Positions 1-9,295 of a stretch of 64,000 nt of DNA are shown piece by piece. Position 1 is the stretch's first letter; every line of letters begins with the position of its first letter. Position numbers and translations under genes: made by a program. The DNA lies in assembly GCF_003427025.1 (NCBI RefSeq), contig NZ_QVAI01000004.1:248001-312000 (forward strand), given 5' to 3'. The stretch comes from Jiangella endophytica. Lineage in GTDB: Bacteria > Actinomycetota > Actinomycetes > Jiangellales > Jiangellaceae. The notes below the pieces were generated by a model. That model made no database searches. It was not told the DNA's origin and saw only the letters and a list, made by a program, of their open reading frames with translations.

Positions 1-511
1 TCCCCGCGGCGGCGGCCGCGGCCTGCAGCCGGTTCTGTGCCGAGCCGCGCCACACCTGGCAGATGGCCAGCGCCAGCGCGTCGCTGGCGTCGGCCGGCTT
101 GGGGCGGGCGTCGAGCCGCAGCAACCGGGTCACCATGAACGCGACCTGTGCCTTGTCGGCCTTGCCGCTGCCGCTGACGGCGGCCTTCACCTCGCTCGGC
201 GTATGGGTGACGACGGGGATGCCGCGGCGCGCGGCGACGAGCGTCGCCACGCCGCTGGCCTGCGCCGTCCCCATGACCGTGCGGACGTTGTGCTGGCTGA
301 ACACCCGCTCGACGGCGACGGTGTCGGGCCGGTAGGCGGCGACCCACTCCTCGATGGCCGTCTCGATGGCCATCAGCCGGTGCCCGAGCTCGGCGTCGGC
401 GGGCGTGCGGACGACGTCGACGGCGACGAGGCTCAGCGGTCGCCCGGGCGACCCCTCGACGACGCCGAGACCGCACCGCGTCAGCCCCGGATCGACCCCC
501 AACACCCGCAT
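1..511 (-). CDS. ruvC: RuvC Holliday junction resolvase (3' end cut by window edge)
   Basis: RuvC cleaves Holliday junctions together with the RuvAB branch-migration motor. The ATG at 511 opens with [18 protein letters not shown], the first strand of the RNase H-like fold with catalytic Asp7, and AVERVF further on carries the second acidic residue. About 170 codons are visible and the frame is still open at base 1, so only the last residues are missing (family about 165-190 aa). It lies 75 bp downstream of yebC on the same strand but has its own promoter-like hexamer and a LexA-type box in the gap. The yebC-ruvC order is the usual actinobacterial one. Confidence 0.93.
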   Translation of the reverse strand, partial: MRVLGVDPGLTRCGLGVVEGSPGRPLSLVAVDVVRTPADAELGHRLMAIETAIEEWVAAYRPDTVAVERVFSQHNVRTVMGTAQASGVATLVAARRGIPVVTHTPSEVKAAVSGSGKADKAQVAFMVTRLLRLDARPKPADASDALALAICQVWRGSAQNRLQAAAAAAG

Positions 512-525
512 GCAGCACCCTTCAC

Positions 526-551
526 CGAACACCAGTTCGGTGCCGAGCCTA
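526..551 (-). promoter_or_regulatory. ruvC promoter with LexA (SOS) box
   Basis: CGAAC-ACCA-GTTCG at 526-539 matches the actinobacterial and Gram-positive LexA box CGAAC-N4-GTTCG, and the dyad extends to CACCGAAC/GTTCGGTG. On the ruvC strand a -10-like TAGGCT (546-551) lies just upstream, so the box would cover the transcription start. LexA control of ruvC is known in mycobacteria. Assignment here is by sequence match only. Confidence 0.7.
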
Positions 552-586
552 GCGGCCGCCTCGGCGGCGCCCGCGCAGGCGCGCCG

Positions 587-1351
587 TCAGCCGACCGCGG
601 CCATGACGTCGTCGGAGACGTCGAAGTTGGCCCACACGTTCTGGACGTCGTCGCTGTCCTCGAGGGCGTCGATGAGCCGGAAGATCTTCCGGGCGCCGTC
701 CTCGTCGAGCGGGACGCTGACCGACGGGACGAACGACGACTCGGCGGAGTCGTAGTCGAGGCCGGCCTGCTGGACCGCGGTGCGGACGGCGACGAGGTCG
801 GTGGCCTCGCTGCGGATCTCGAACGCCTCGCCGAGGTCCTCGACCTCGTCCGCGCCGGCGTCGAGCACCGCCTCGAGCAGGTCGTCCTCGGTGAGCGTGC
901 GCCCGCCCTCCTGGGCTGCCGGCACGACGACGACGCCCTTGCGGTCGAACATGTAGGAGACCGAGCCGGGGTCGGCCATGGAGCCGCCGTTGCGGGTCAT
1001 GGCGACCCGGACCTCGGACGCCGCGCGGTTGCGGTTGTCGGTGAGGCACTCGATGAGCACCGCGACGCCGTTGGGGCCGTAGCCCTCGTACATGATCGTC
1101 TGGTACTCGGCCCCGCCGCCCTCGGCGCCGGAGCCGCGCTTGACGGCGCGGTCGATGTTGTCGTTGGGGACCGACGACTTCTTGGCCTTCTGGATGGCGT
1201 CGTAGAGCGTCGGGTTGCCGGCGGGGTCGCCGCCGCCGGTGCGGGCCGCCACCTCGACGTTCTTGATCAGCTTGGCGAAGAGCTTTCCCCGCTTCGCGTC
1301 GACCAGGGCCTTCTTGTGCTTGGTGGTCGCCCACTTGGAGTGGCCGGACAT
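587..1351 (-). CDS. YebC/PmpR/TACO1 family regulatory protein
   Basis: A 254-residue protein starting [14 protein letters not shown], the invariant N-terminus of the YebC/TACO1 family, with the [16 protein letters not shown] and EGYGPNGVA blocks in the right order and full family length. Members bind nucleic acid; some are described as transcription regulators, and newer work on the family links them to relief of ribosome stalling. The start lies 6 bp after the pdxT stop, so the two genes are probably co-transcribed. A GGAGG motif lies about 11 nt upstream of the ATG. Confidence 0.93.
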   Translation of the reverse strand: MSGHSKWATTKHKKALVDAKRGKLFAKLIKNVEVAARTGGGDPAGNPTLYDAIQKAKKSSVPNDNIDRAVKRGSGAEGGGAEYQTIMYEGYGPNGVAVLIECLTDNRNRAASEVRVAMTRNGGSMADPGSVSYMFDRKGVVVVPAAQEGGRTLTEDDLLEAVLDAGADEVEDLGEAFEIRSEATDLVAVRTAVQQAGLDYDSAESSFVPSVSVPLDEDGARKIFRLIDALEDSDDVQNVWANFDVSDDVMAAVG

Positions 1352-1357
1352 AAGGGG

Positions 1358-1969
1358 TCAAGCCTCCTTCACGATGTCGAGGAAGAGCGCGTGCACACGC
1401 GCGTCCGCGGTCAGTTCCGGGTGGAAGGACGTGGCCAGGAGCCGTCCCTGCCGGACCGCGACGATATTACCGGTGTTGCCCCCGTCGGCCGTTGCCACGC
1501 GGGCGAGGATGTCGACACCGTCGCCGACCTTCTCGACCCACGGCGCCCGGATGAACACCGCGTGGAACGCCGGGCCGGCGCCGAGTGCCGGGAAGTCGAG
1601 GTCGCCCTCGAAGGAGTCGACCTGGCGGCCGAACGCGTTGCGCCGCACCGTGATGTCCATGCCGCCGACGGTCTCCTGGCCGGCGACGCCGCCCTCGATG
1701 CGGTCGGCGAGCATGATCATGCCGGCGCACGATCCGTAGGCCGGCATGCCGCCGGCGACCCGCTTGCGCAGCGGCTCGAGCAGCCCGAACGTCCTGGCCA
1801 GCCGCCACATGGTGGTCGACTCGCCGCCGGGCAGCACGAGGGCGTCGACGGCGTCGAGCTCGGCCGGTGTGCGGACCGTCGTGCTCTGCGCGCCGACCTC
1901 GGCCAGCATGCGCTGGTGCTCGCGGACGTCGCCCTGCAGGGCGAGGACGCCCACGGTGGGCTGGGTCAC
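1358..1969 (-). CDS. pdxT: PdxT, glutaminase subunit of pyridoxal 5'-phosphate synthase
   Basis: PdxT hydrolyses glutamine and channels ammonia to PdxS in the DXP-independent route to pyridoxal phosphate. The 203-residue protein has the class I amidotransferase signatures: [13 protein letters not shown] at the N-terminus, LPGGEST, the nucleophile loop [10 protein letters not shown] (Cys about residue 81) and SFHPELT near the C-terminus with catalytic His and Glu. The start is GTG at 1969 with AAAGG upstream. It lies in a run with yebC downstream and the NUDIX and pdxS genes upstream. Confidence 0.95.
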   Translation of the reverse strand: MTQPTVGVLALQGDVREHQRMLAEVGAQSTTVRTPAELDAVDALVLPGGESTTMWRLARTFGLLEPLRKRVAGGMPAYGSCAGMIMLADRIEGGVAGQETVGGMDITVRRNAFGRQVDSFEGDLDFPALGAGPAFHAVFIRAPWVEKVGDGVDILARVATADGGNTGNIVAVRQGRLLATSFHPELTADARVHALFLDIVKEA

Positions 1970-2021
1970 GGTGCGCCTTTCGTTCGGGGGGTGCCGACCT
2001 CCGATTTTACCGTCCCCGAGG

Positions 2022-2552
2022 TCAGTCGACCGTACGGGCGACGCCGTCCCAGCCGCGGTCGAGCAGGCCGCGCACGATCGACGGCAGCGCGGGCGGGTAG
2101 ATCGGCTCGCTGACGGCGTCGAGCTCGTCGGCCGTGCACCAGCGCAGTTCCGTCAGCGACGCCCGCTCGACCGCCGTCCAGCCGGTGGTGTCGAGCTCTT
2201 CGCCCGCGTCGACGACGCGGGCGAAGAACAGCACCTCGTCCTGGCGGTAGGGGCGGCCGTCGAAGCTGAACCTGGCGCTGCGGGCGGCGACCGGACCGGC
2301 CAGCTCGGCCGGGTCCAGCCGGATGCCGCTCTCCTCGTACAGCTCGCGGACGGCGCCGCTGCGCTCGTCCTCGTCGGGTTCGAGGCCGCCACCTGGGGTG
2401 ATCCACCAGACGTGGTCGTGCGCGGCGGGGTCGACGCCGCGCATCACCAGCACCCGCCCCTCGGCGTCGGCGGCGATGACCCGGGCGGCGCGGCGGAACC
2501 AGACGCCGTCGTCGTCGCGCCACTCCCCCAGGTCGGAGGCGTCTGCCGTCAC
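2022..2552 (-). CDS. NUDIX hydrolase
   Basis: This 176-residue protein carries the Nudix box [20 protein letters not shown] followed by SGI, which fits GX5EX7REUXEEXGU and binds the catalytic Mg2+. Substrates of this family are nucleoside diphosphates linked to another moiety; the exact one cannot be read. The open frame continues upstream to 2756 but would overlap pdxS by almost 200 bp with composition typical of an antisense shadow, so the GTG at 2552 ([11 protein letters not shown]), 10 bp after the pdxS stop, is preferred. Confidence 0.85.
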   Translation of the reverse strand: MTADASDLGEWRDDDGVWFRRAARVIAADAEGRVLVMRGVDPAAHDHVWWITPGGGLEPDEDERSGAVRELYEESGIRLDPAELAGPVAARSARFSFDGRPYRQDEVLFFARVVDAGEELDTTGWTAVERASLTELRWCTADELDAVSEPIYPPALPSIVRGLLDRGWDGVARTVD

Positions 2553-2562
2553 GGCCGCAGGC

Positions 2563-3462
2563 TCACCAGCCGCGCTCGGCCAGCCGGTGCGGCTCGGGAA
2601 CGTCGGCGACGTTGATGCCGACCATGGCCTCGCCGAGCCCGCGCGACACCTTCGCCAGCGTGTCGGGGTCGTTGTAGAACGTGGTGGCCTTGACAATGGC
2701 CTCGGCGCGGCGGGCGGGGTCGCCGGACTTGAAGATGCCCGAGCCGACGAAGACACCCTCGGCGCCCAGCTGCATCATCATGGCGGCGTCGGCCGGCGTG
2801 GCGATGCCGCCGGCGGTGAACAGCACCACCGGGAGCTTGCCGGCCTGAGCGACCTCGCGGACCAGCTCGTACGGCGCCTGGAGCTCCTTGGCGGCCACGT
2901 ACAGCTCGTCCTCGGGCAGCGACGACAGCCGGGTGATCTGGTCGCGCAGCTGCCGCATGTGGGTCGTCGCGTTGGAGACGTCGCCGGTGCCGGCCTCGCC
3001 CTTCGAGCGGATCATGGCCGCGCCCTCGGCGATGCGGCGCAGCGCCTCGCCGAGGTTCGTCGCGCCGCACACGAACGGCACGGTGAACTTCCACTTGTCG
3101 ATGTGGTGTTCGTAGTCGGCCGGAGTGAGCACCTCGGACTCGTCGATGTAGTCGACGCCCAGGCTCTGCAGCACCTGCGCCTCGACGAAGTGACCGATGC
3201 GCGCCTTCGCCATGACGGGGATCGACACCGCGTCGATGATGCCGTCGATGAGGTCGGGGTCGCTCATGCGCGCCACGCCGCCCTGGGCGCGGATGTCGGC
3301 CGGTACCCGCTCGAGCGCCATGACGGCGACGGCGCCGGCGTCCTCGGCGATGCGGGCCTGCTCGGCGGTGACCACGTCCATGATCACACCGCCCTTGAGC
3401 ATCTCGGCCATGCCACGCTTGACCCGGGCGGTACCGACGGTGGACTGCGTCTCTTCGGACAC
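2563..3462 (-). CDS. pdxS: PdxS, pyridoxal 5'-phosphate synthase lyase subunit
   Basis: PdxS condenses ribose 5-phosphate, glyceraldehyde 3-phosphate and PdxT-derived ammonia into PLP. The sequence is a strong family match: [20 protein letters not shown], the catalytic Lys in [15 protein letters not shown], the second lysine region [20 protein letters not shown] and the C-terminal [13 protein letters not shown]. The GTG at 3462 gives 299 residues, the usual length. An in-frame ATG at 3507 has a better ribosome site (GAGGA, 6 nt) and would add 15 residues, so the start is uncertain. Pairing with pdxT confirms the function. Confidence 0.95.
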   Translation of the reverse strand: MSEETQSTVGTARVKRGMAEMLKGGVIMDVVTAEQARIAEDAGAVAVMALERVPADIRAQGGVARMSDPDLIDGIIDAVSIPVMAKARIGHFVEAQVLQSLGVDYIDESEVLTPADYEHHIDKWKFTVPFVCGATNLGEALRRIAEGAAMIRSKGEAGTGDVSNATTHMRQLRDQITRLSSLPEDELYVAAKELQAPYELVREVAQAGKLPVVLFTAGGIATPADAAMMMQLGAEGVFVGSGIFKSGDPARRAEAIVKATTFYNDPDTLAKVSRGLGEAMVGINVADVPEPHRLAERGW

Positions 3463-3679
3463 TGCTGCTCGAACCTCATGAGTCGATGGACGGGTGGACA
3501 GGTCCATGGTACGTCCTCGCGGGTGACACCCTGCGCGCCCGTTCTTGCGCTCCGGGCGGCCGGACAGCGCACGCGCCGGCTCACCCCAGGCGTTCTCACG
3601 CTTCACCAGGAATGCATGGGTGGTGGAGCGGTAACACCCCTACTCAACGTGATCATTTCCGGCCAACCGGAGCAAGGGC

Positions 3680-4222
3680 CTACTCCGAGGCCAACCCCCG
3701 CGGCACGGTGTCGTCCAACTCGACGGTCTCGGGCATCGGCGCATAGCCGGCCAGCCGCAACCAGCGCACGAACGCCTTCCGCCGCAACCGCACCGCCCCA
3801 CGGACCAGCTCGTTGTGGAAGCGCCGCGCGTGCGCGGCCCGCCGGCACGCCATGGCCAGATCCTCCAGCGAGGCCTCGGCCGCCGGATCCGAGCGCAGCG
3901 GCTCGAGGTCGGCGGGATCGTCCAGCACCACCGTCAGCACGGCGGTCAGGTCGCTCTCGGCCTGGTAGCGCTCCGCGCCCTCGCCCGCGGTCCGGGCCCG
4001 CGACGCCGCATCGGCCAGGGCCACCGACGTGGCGGGGTCGAGGAGCCCCGCCGTCGCGAGGTCCAGCACCGACCCGGACCGCCGCAGCAGCTCGGCGTCC
4101 AGCACCGCCCGCGATGCCTCCAGCCGGGCGTGCCGGCGGTCCAGCCGGCCGGCCGTCCAGGACAGGTACACGCCCAGTGCGGCGAGGACGACGATCGTGA
4201 CGAACAGCCATTCCCAGTTCAC
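3680..4222 (-). CDS. Membrane-anchored LemA-like protein of unknown function
   Basis: A 180-residue protein starting at GTG 4222, which overlaps the pimA stop as GTGA and so suggests translational coupling. Residues 3-21 form one hydrophobic N-terminal membrane segment, followed by a charged helical region with possible coiled coil (DRRHARLEASRAVLDAELL), the topology of LemA proteins. No catalytic motif is visible. Its place as last gene of the PIM operon suggests a membrane or envelope role, but that is inference. Confidence 0.75.
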   Translation of the reverse strand: MNWEWLFVTIVVLAALGVYLSWTAGRLDRRHARLEASRAVLDAELLRRSGSVLDLATAGLLDPATSVALADAASRARTAGEGAERYQAESDLTAVLTVVLDDPADLEPLRSDPAAEASLEDLAMACRRAAHARRFHNELVRGAVRLRRKAFVRWLRLAGYAPMPETVELDDTVPRGLASE

Positions 4223-5358
4223 GGCAGCCCCGGCAACTTGAACGTGTGGCCGCCGGACCCGACGGCGATGGCCATCTCGTACACCGCCAGCACCTCGTCG
4301 GCGACCCGCGACCAGTCGTAGCGGCGCACCCCGAGCGACGCCGCCGCGCGGTACCGCGCCCGTCGTGCGGGGTCGCCCAGCAGCGCGATCGCCTCGTCCG
4401 CGAGCGCGGACGCGTCGCCGATGGGCACCAGCGCGCCCAGGCGGCCGCCGTCGAGGACGGCCCGAAACGCCTCCAGGTCGCTGGCCAGCACCGGCGCGCC
4501 CGCCGCCATGGCCTCGGCGAGGACGATGCCGAAGGACTCGCCGCCGGTCTGCGGCGCGACGTAGATGTCGCTGGTCGCCAGCATGGCCGCCTTGTCCTCG
4601 TCGCTGACGGCGCCCAGGAACTCGACGGCGTCGCGGTGCCGGCTGTCGATGCCGCGGCGGATGCCGTCGATGTCTCCAGGCCCGGCGACCAGCAGCCGGG
4701 CCTTCGGGAACGCGTCGTGGACCGCGGACCACGCCTTGAGCAGCACCTGCAGGCCCTTGCGCGGCTCGTCCAGCCGGCCGAGGAAGGACAGCGTGCCGTC
4801 GGGCGAGCGCCACTCCTCCTTCGGCGCGACGGCGAACCGGTCGACGAACAGGCCGTTCGGGATGAGGACGGCGTCGACGCCGAGGTGCTGGACGACGGTG
4901 CGCCGGGCCTCCTCGGACACGGCGATGTGGGCGGTGAACTTCTCGAACGCCGACTTGAGGATGCCCTGCGCGGCGCTCATGGCCCGGGACCTGCGCATCG
5001 CGGAGTGTGACGTCGCGACGATCGGCACCTCGGCCCACAGCGTGGTGATCAGCCCCAGCGACAGCGACGCCGGCTCGTGCACGTGCACGACGTCGAACTG
5101 GCCGTCGACCAGCCAGCGACGCACCCGGGCGGCGATCCGCGGCCCGAACGCGACGCGCGCCACCGACCCGTTGTACGGGATCGCCACCGGCCGCCCGACC
5201 GTGGTGACGTACGGGGGGAGGTCGTCGTCGTCATCGCCGGGCGCGAGGACGGACACCTTGTGCCCGCGGCTGGTCAGTTCCTCGGTGAAGTCGCGGATGT
5301 GCACCTGGACGCCGCCGGGGACGTCCCAGGAGTACGGGCAGGCGATGCCGACCTTCAC
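4219..5358 (-). CDS. pimA: PimA, phosphatidylinositol alpha-mannosyltransferase (GT4)
   Basis: PimA transfers the first mannose from GDP-mannose to phosphatidylinositol on the inner face of the membrane, starting PIM synthesis. The 379-residue protein has the GT-B/GT4 layout: MKVGIACPYSWDVPGGVQVH with the Gly-rich acceptor loop, DVVHVHEP, and the C-terminal nucleotide-sugar motif GGESFGIVLAEAMAAGAP with its EX7E pair. Its ATG overlaps the stop of the upstream acyltransferase gene (ATGA), and the downstream gene overlaps its own stop, so the pgsA-patA-pimA genes form one tightly coupled operon. Confidence 0.93.
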   Translation of the reverse strand: MKVGIACPYSWDVPGGVQVHIRDFTEELTSRGHKVSVLAPGDDDDDLPPYVTTVGRPVAIPYNGSVARVAFGPRIAARVRRWLVDGQFDVVHVHEPASLSLGLITTLWAEVPIVATSHSAMRRSRAMSAAQGILKSAFEKFTAHIAVSEEARRTVVQHLGVDAVLIPNGLFVDRFAVAPKEEWRSPDGTLSFLGRLDEPRKGLQVLLKAWSAVHDAFPKARLLVAGPGDIDGIRRGIDSRHRDAVEFLGAVSDEDKAAMLATSDIYVAPQTGGESFGIVLAEAMAAGAPVLASDLEAFRAVLDGGRLGALVPIGDASALADEAIALLGDPARRARYRAAASLGVRRYDWSRVADEVLAVYEMAIAVGSGGHTFKLPGLP

Positions 5359-6284
5359 GGTGCCACCGAGTGCGGCCGCCGCCGCGGGTCGTTGACGTCC
5401 AGGTCGGCCAGGAACAGCCGCTGTGTCATGTGCCAGTCCTCGGGGTTGGCACGGATGCCGACCTCGAACGCGTCGGCGATCCGCTGTGTCATCGTCGCAA
5501 GCCGCTCGCCGCGCTCCTCCGGCGGCTCGATCGGCTCGTGGAAGCGGATCACCAGGCGGTGGTCGGGCTCGCGGCCCTCGTACGACAGCGTGACGGGGAT
5601 CAGCGCGGCCCCGGTGCGCAGCGCCAGCATCGCGCTGCCGGCCGGCATGCGGGTCGGCTCGCCGAACAGCGTGACGGGGATGCCGCGCCGCGACAGGTCG
5701 CGCTCGGCCGGCAGGCAGACCAGGCCGCCGCGGTTCAGGTGCTCGGCCAGCGCGCTCATGACGCCGTCGCCGCCCAGCGGGTGCACCGTCATGCCCAGCG
5801 CCTCGCGATAGGTGACGAACCGCTCATACAGCGCCTCCGGGCGCAGCCGCTCGGCCACCGTCGCCAGCGGCGCGCCGGTGAGGCAGGCCCACGCTCCGGC
5901 CCAGTCCCAGTTGCCCATGTGCGGCAGCGGGACGACGACGCCCCGGCCGGCGGCCAGTGCGTCGCGCAGGCGGTACTCGTCGACCACGCGGACGCGGTCG
6001 AGGATGCGCTCGTGGCTCCACTCGGACATCCGGAACGCGTCGCACCAGTACCGCATGTACGAGCGGGCACCCAGGCGGGTCAGCTCGCGCAGCTCGTCGG
6101 GGGTGTACTTGCCGACCCGGGCCAGGTTCAGCTCCAGCCGCCGCACCGACGGGCTGCGACGACGCCAGAAGAAGTCGGCGATGGTCCGGAACGACCGGTA
6201 CGCGGCCCGTTCCGGCATGTGCTGGACCGCTTTCCAGCCGGTGCTGTAGAGCCACAGCTGGCGCCGGTCGCTGAACGCACTCAC
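5355..6284 (-). CDS. patA: Phosphatidylinositol mannoside acyltransferase (PatA-like)
   Basis: This is a 309-residue member of the HtrB/LpxL-type acyltransferases. The catalytic HX4D motif is His122-Asp127 within PLPHMGNWDWAG, and a second conserved block, MPAGSAMLALRTGAALIPV, follows. In actinobacteria the enzyme between pgsA and pimA acylates the mannose of PIM. The GTG at 6284 overlaps the pgsA stop by 4 bp and its own stop overlaps the pimA ATG. The open frame runs further upstream, but that part lies inside pgsA and is a shadow. Confidence 0.9.
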   Translation of the reverse strand: MSAFSDRRQLWLYSTGWKAVQHMPERAAYRSFRTIADFFWRRRSPSVRRLELNLARVGKYTPDELRELTRLGARSYMRYWCDAFRMSEWSHERILDRVRVVDEYRLRDALAAGRGVVVPLPHMGNWDWAGAWACLTGAPLATVAERLRPEALYERFVTYREALGMTVHPLGGDGVMSALAEHLNRGGLVCLPAERDLSRRGIPVTLFGEPTRMPAGSAMLALRTGAALIPVTLSYEGREPDHRLVIRFHEPIEPPEERGERLATMTQRIADAFEVGIRANPEDWHMTQRLFLADLDVNDPRRRPHSVAP

Positions 6285-6892
6285 TCCAGGGCCGCCTGCC
6301 GCCGCACCGTGTTGACGCGGTGCCACACCGTCCACGCGCTGGCCGCCGTCAGCAGCCACAGCAGCACCTCGAGCACCACGACGGGCAGGTCGAGCAGCCC
6401 GACCAGCCCGGTCACGAGAAGGATCGCGACCAGGCGGTCGGCCCGCTCGGCGATGCCGCCGCCGGCGGTGTAGCCGAGGCTCTCGGCCCGTGCCTTCGCG
6501 TACGAGACGACGGCGCCCAGCGTGAGGCAGGCGATCAGCAGTGCCACCATGCGCAGGTTGTGGCCGTCGCCGGCGAACCACATCGCCAGCCCGCCGAAGA
6601 TGGCGGCGTCGCCGAAGCGGTCCAGCGTGGAGTCGAGGAACGCCCCCCATTTGCTGGTCCGGCCCTGCAGCCGCGCCATGATGCCGTCGATGTTGTCGAA
6701 GAACACGAAGGCCGTGATGAACAGCGTTCCCCAGAGGAACTCCCCCTGCGGGTAGAAGATCAGGGCACCGGCGACGACGCCGAGGGTGCCGATGACCGTC
6801 ACCGCATCCGGGCCCAGCCCCAGCCGCAGCATGCCGCGTGCGGCCGGAGTCAGGATGCGGGTCGAATAGACCCGGGTGTACTTGTCGAGCAT
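6281..6892 (-). CDS. pgsA: CDP-alcohol phosphatidyltransferase (phosphatidylinositol phosphate synthase, PgsA)
   Basis: The enzyme joins CDP-diacylglycerol to inositol phosphate, giving the precursor for PIM synthesis by the two downstream genes. The CDP-alcohol motif DNIDGIMAR followed by GAFLDSTLD (D-x2-DG-x2-AR-x8-G-x3-D-x3-D) is complete, and several membrane helices follow. The ATG at 6892 (MLDKYTRVYSTRIL) matches the usual N-terminus and gives 203 residues; a GTG 90 bp upstream is open but less likely. First gene of the pgsA-patA-pimA operon. Confidence 0.92.
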   Translation of the reverse strand: MLDKYTRVYSTRILTPAARGMLRLGLGPDAVTVIGTLGVVAGALIFYPQGEFLWGTLFITAFVFFDNIDGIMARLQGRTSKWGAFLDSTLDRFGDAAIFGGLAMWFAGDGHNLRMVALLIACLTLGAVVSYAKARAESLGYTAGGGIAERADRLVAILLVTGLVGLLDLPVVVLEVLLWLLTAASAWTVWHRVNTVRRQAALE

Positions 6893-7102
6893 CGCCCGTC
6901 CGTTCGACTCCAGATGTCCGTAGCCGGAGCGCTGATTGAGCAGTATCCGGCGCCGCCATGCTACTGGCGTTATGCCGATCACCCTTGCGCATCCACGCGT
7001 CGGGCACCAAAGTGGCCATCACCACATCTACGAACCGCGGCGGCGCATCGAGGCGCTGGGACCGCCGGGCCGCGCGTCGCCTGCGAGGCAGGAGGCTGGC
7101 GC

Positions 7103-9232
7103 ATGGCGACACGGCACCAGACAGGAGAGCAGGGCGACGCCGGAGGCGTACCTCCGGCCGACGGGGTCGACGTCCGCAACGTCGCCCTCGTCGGCCCGAC
7201 CTCCGCCGGCAAGACCACGCTCGTCGAGGCCCTCCTCGTCGCGTCCGGGACGATCCACCGGGCCGGCCGGGTCGAGGACGGCACCACCGTGAGCGACCAC
7301 GACGAGAGCGAGATCCGCCAGCAACGGTCGGTCGGGCTCGCGCTCGCCCCGCTGCTGTACGAGCAGACCAAGATCAACCTGCTGGACACCCCCGGCTACG
7401 CCGATTTCGTCGGTGACCTGCGGGCCGGGCTACGCGGCGCCGACTGCGCCCTGTTCGTCGTCTCCACCGCCGAGCCGATCGACGGCACGACGCGGCTGCT
7501 GTGGGCCGAGTGCGAGGCGGTCGGCATGCCGCGCGCCGTCGTCCTCACCAAGCTGGACCACCCCCGGTCGGACTTCGCCGGCACGCTGGCCGCGATCCGC
7601 GGCGGCTTCGGCGACCGCGTGCTGCCCCTCTACCTGCCCAGCGGGACGGACTCGCTGGTGGGCCTGCTGAGCGAGCGGGTCTTCAGCTACGACGACGGCC
7701 GGCGCCGCGAGCGCGACCCGTCGCTCGACGAGGCCGCCCGCCTGGAGGAGGCCCGCGGCGAGCTGATCGAGGGCATCATCGAGGAGTCCGAGGACGAGAC
7801 GCTGATGGAGCGCTACCTCGGCGGCGAGCACATCGAGCTGAAGGTGCTGATCGACGACCTCGAGCAGGCGGTCGCTCGCGGCTCCTTCCACCCCGTCATC
7901 CCCGTCTGCTCCGCGACCGGCCTGGGCACCCAGGAGCTGCTGGAGGTCATCGCGGGTGGGTTCCCCGCGCCGGCCGAGCACCCGCTGCCCGAGGTGACGT
8001 CGCTGAACGGCACGCCGCGCGCCGGCATCGCCGCCGACCCCGCCGGCCCGCTGCTGGCGGAGGTCGTCAAGACCACGTCCGACCCGTACGTCGGCCGCGT
8101 CAGCCTGGTCCGGGTGTTCTCCGGCACGCTGCGCCCCGACGCGACGGTGCACGTCTCCGGCCACTTCCTCGCCGACCGCGGGCACGAGGAACACGACGAG
8201 GACGAGCGCATCGGCGCACTGTCCTGCCCGCTCGGCAAGACGCAGCGGCCGGTCGGTGAGGCACACGCCGGCGACATCGTCGCCATCGCCAAGCTGTCGC
8301 GCGCCGAGACCGGCGACACGCTGTCGGCGAAGGACGACCCGCTGCTCATGCGGCCGTGGGCGATGCCCGAGCCGCTGCTGCCTTTCGCGATCGTCCCGTC
8401 CGCCAAGGCCGACGAGGAGAAGCTGGTGCTGGGCCTGGCCCGGCTGGTCGCCGAGGACCCGACGCTGCGAGTGGAGAACAACGGCGAGACCCACCAGCTG
8501 GTGCTGTGGACGATGGGCGAGGCGCACGCCGACCTCGTCCTGGACCGGCTCAGGACCCGCCACGGCGTCCACGTCGACACCGTCGCGCTGCGGGTGCCGC
8601 TGCGCGAGACGCTGGCCGGCAAGGCGAACGGCCGCGGCCGTCACGTCAAGCAGACCGGCGGGCACGGCCAGTACGCCGTCTGCGAGATCGAGGTCGAGCC
8701 GCTCCCCGAGGGCGCCGGCTTCGAGTTCGTCGACAAGGTCGTCGGTGGCGCGGTCCCCCGCCAGTTCATCCCGTCGGTCGAGAAGGGCGTGCGGGCGCAG
8801 ATGGAGCGCGGCACCGTCGCCGGTTATCCGATGGTCGACATCAAGGTGACGCTCTACGACGGCAAGGCGCACAGCGTCGACTCGTCGGACATGGCCTTCC
8901 AGACGGCCGGCGGGCTGGCCCTGCGCGAGGCTGCCTCGACGGCCGGGGTGAACCTGCTCGAGCCGGTCGACGAGCTGTCCGTCATGGTCCCGGACGACTA
9001 CGTGGGCTCCGTGATGGGCGACCTCGCCGGCCGGCGCGGGCGGGTGCTCGGGACGGAGGCCGTGGGCGCGGGGCGCACGGTGGTGCGCGCCGACGTGCCG
9101 CAGACGGAGATCGTGCGGTACGCGATCGACCTGCGCGCCATGAGCCACGGCACCGGCACGTTCACCCGGCGCTACGCCCGCTACGAGCCGATGCCGCACA
9201 ACCTCGCCGCCAAGGTGACCGCCGGCGGCTAG
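7103..9232 (+). CDS. fusA2: Elongation factor G-like protein EF-G2
   Basis: A 709-residue translational GTPase related to EF-G but of the EF-G2 subgroup. G1 is GPTSAGKTT (residues 31-39), G3 is DTPGYADF (from 95), and G4 reads TKLD (149-152) instead of canonical NKxD, as in this subgroup; domains II-V follow to the C-terminal RYARYEPMP. A perfect GGAGG lies 7 nt before the ATG. The longer frame upstream (from 6320) is antisense to pgsA and is rejected. Role of EF-G2 is poorly defined; it is not the main translocase. It is inserted, opposite in strand, within the otherwise conserved PIM neighbourhood. Confidence 0.9.
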   Translation: MATRHQTGEQGDAGGVPPADGVDVRNVALVGPTSAGKTTLVEALLVASGTIHRAGRVEDGTTVSDHDESEIRQQRSVGLALAPLLYEQTKINLLDTPGYADFVGDLRAGLRGADCALFVVSTAEPIDGTTRLLWAECEAVGMPRAVVLTKLDHPRSDFAGTLAAIRGGFGDRVLPLYLPSGTDSLVGLLSERVFSYDDGRRRERDPSLDEAARLEEARGELIEGIIEESEDETLMERYLGGEHIELKVLIDDLEQAVARGSFHPVIPVCSATGLGTQELLEVIAGGFPAPAEHPLPEVTSLNGTPRAGIAADPAGPLLAEVVKTTSDPYVGRVSLVRVFSGTLRPDATVHVSGHFLADRGHEEHDEDERIGALSCPLGKTQRPVGEAHAGDIVAIAKLSRAETGDTLSAKDDPLLMRPWAMPEPLLPFAIVPSAKADEEKLVLGLARLVAEDPTLRVENNGETHQLVLWTMGEAHADLVLDRLRTRHGVHVDTVALRVPLRETLAGKANGRGRHVKQTGGHGQYAVCEIEVEPLPEGAGFEFVDKVVGGAVPRQFIPSVEKGVRAQMERGTVAGYPMVDIKVTLYDGKAHSVDSSDMAFQTAGGLALREAASTAGVNLLEPVDELSVMVPDDYVGSVMGDLAGRRGRVLGTEAVGAGRTVVRADVPQTEIVRYAIDLRAMSHGTGTFTRRYARYEPMPHNLAAKVTAGG

Positions 9233-9245
9233 CGGCCCTCTCCCA

Positions 9246-9295
9246 TGATCATCGGCGTTCGACCACACCATCGTGTGGTGGATCGCCGATGATCA
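9246..9295. terminator. Bidirectional hairpin between convergent genes
   Basis: Perfect 12-bp arms TGATCATCGGCG (9246-9257) and CGCCGATGATCA (9284-9295) enclose a second dyad ACCACAC/GTGTGGT (9262-9268, 9273-9279). It sits exactly between the EF-G2 and carboxypeptidase gene ends and its right arm overlaps the latter's stop. The outer arm start CATGATCATC is shared with the dyad at 14331. Confidence 0.75.

Noticed and set aside
203-2113. 636-codon open frame on the plus strand
   Set aside because: It is antisense to ruvC, yebC and pdxT, which have clear family motifs; long antisense frames are expected at this GC content.
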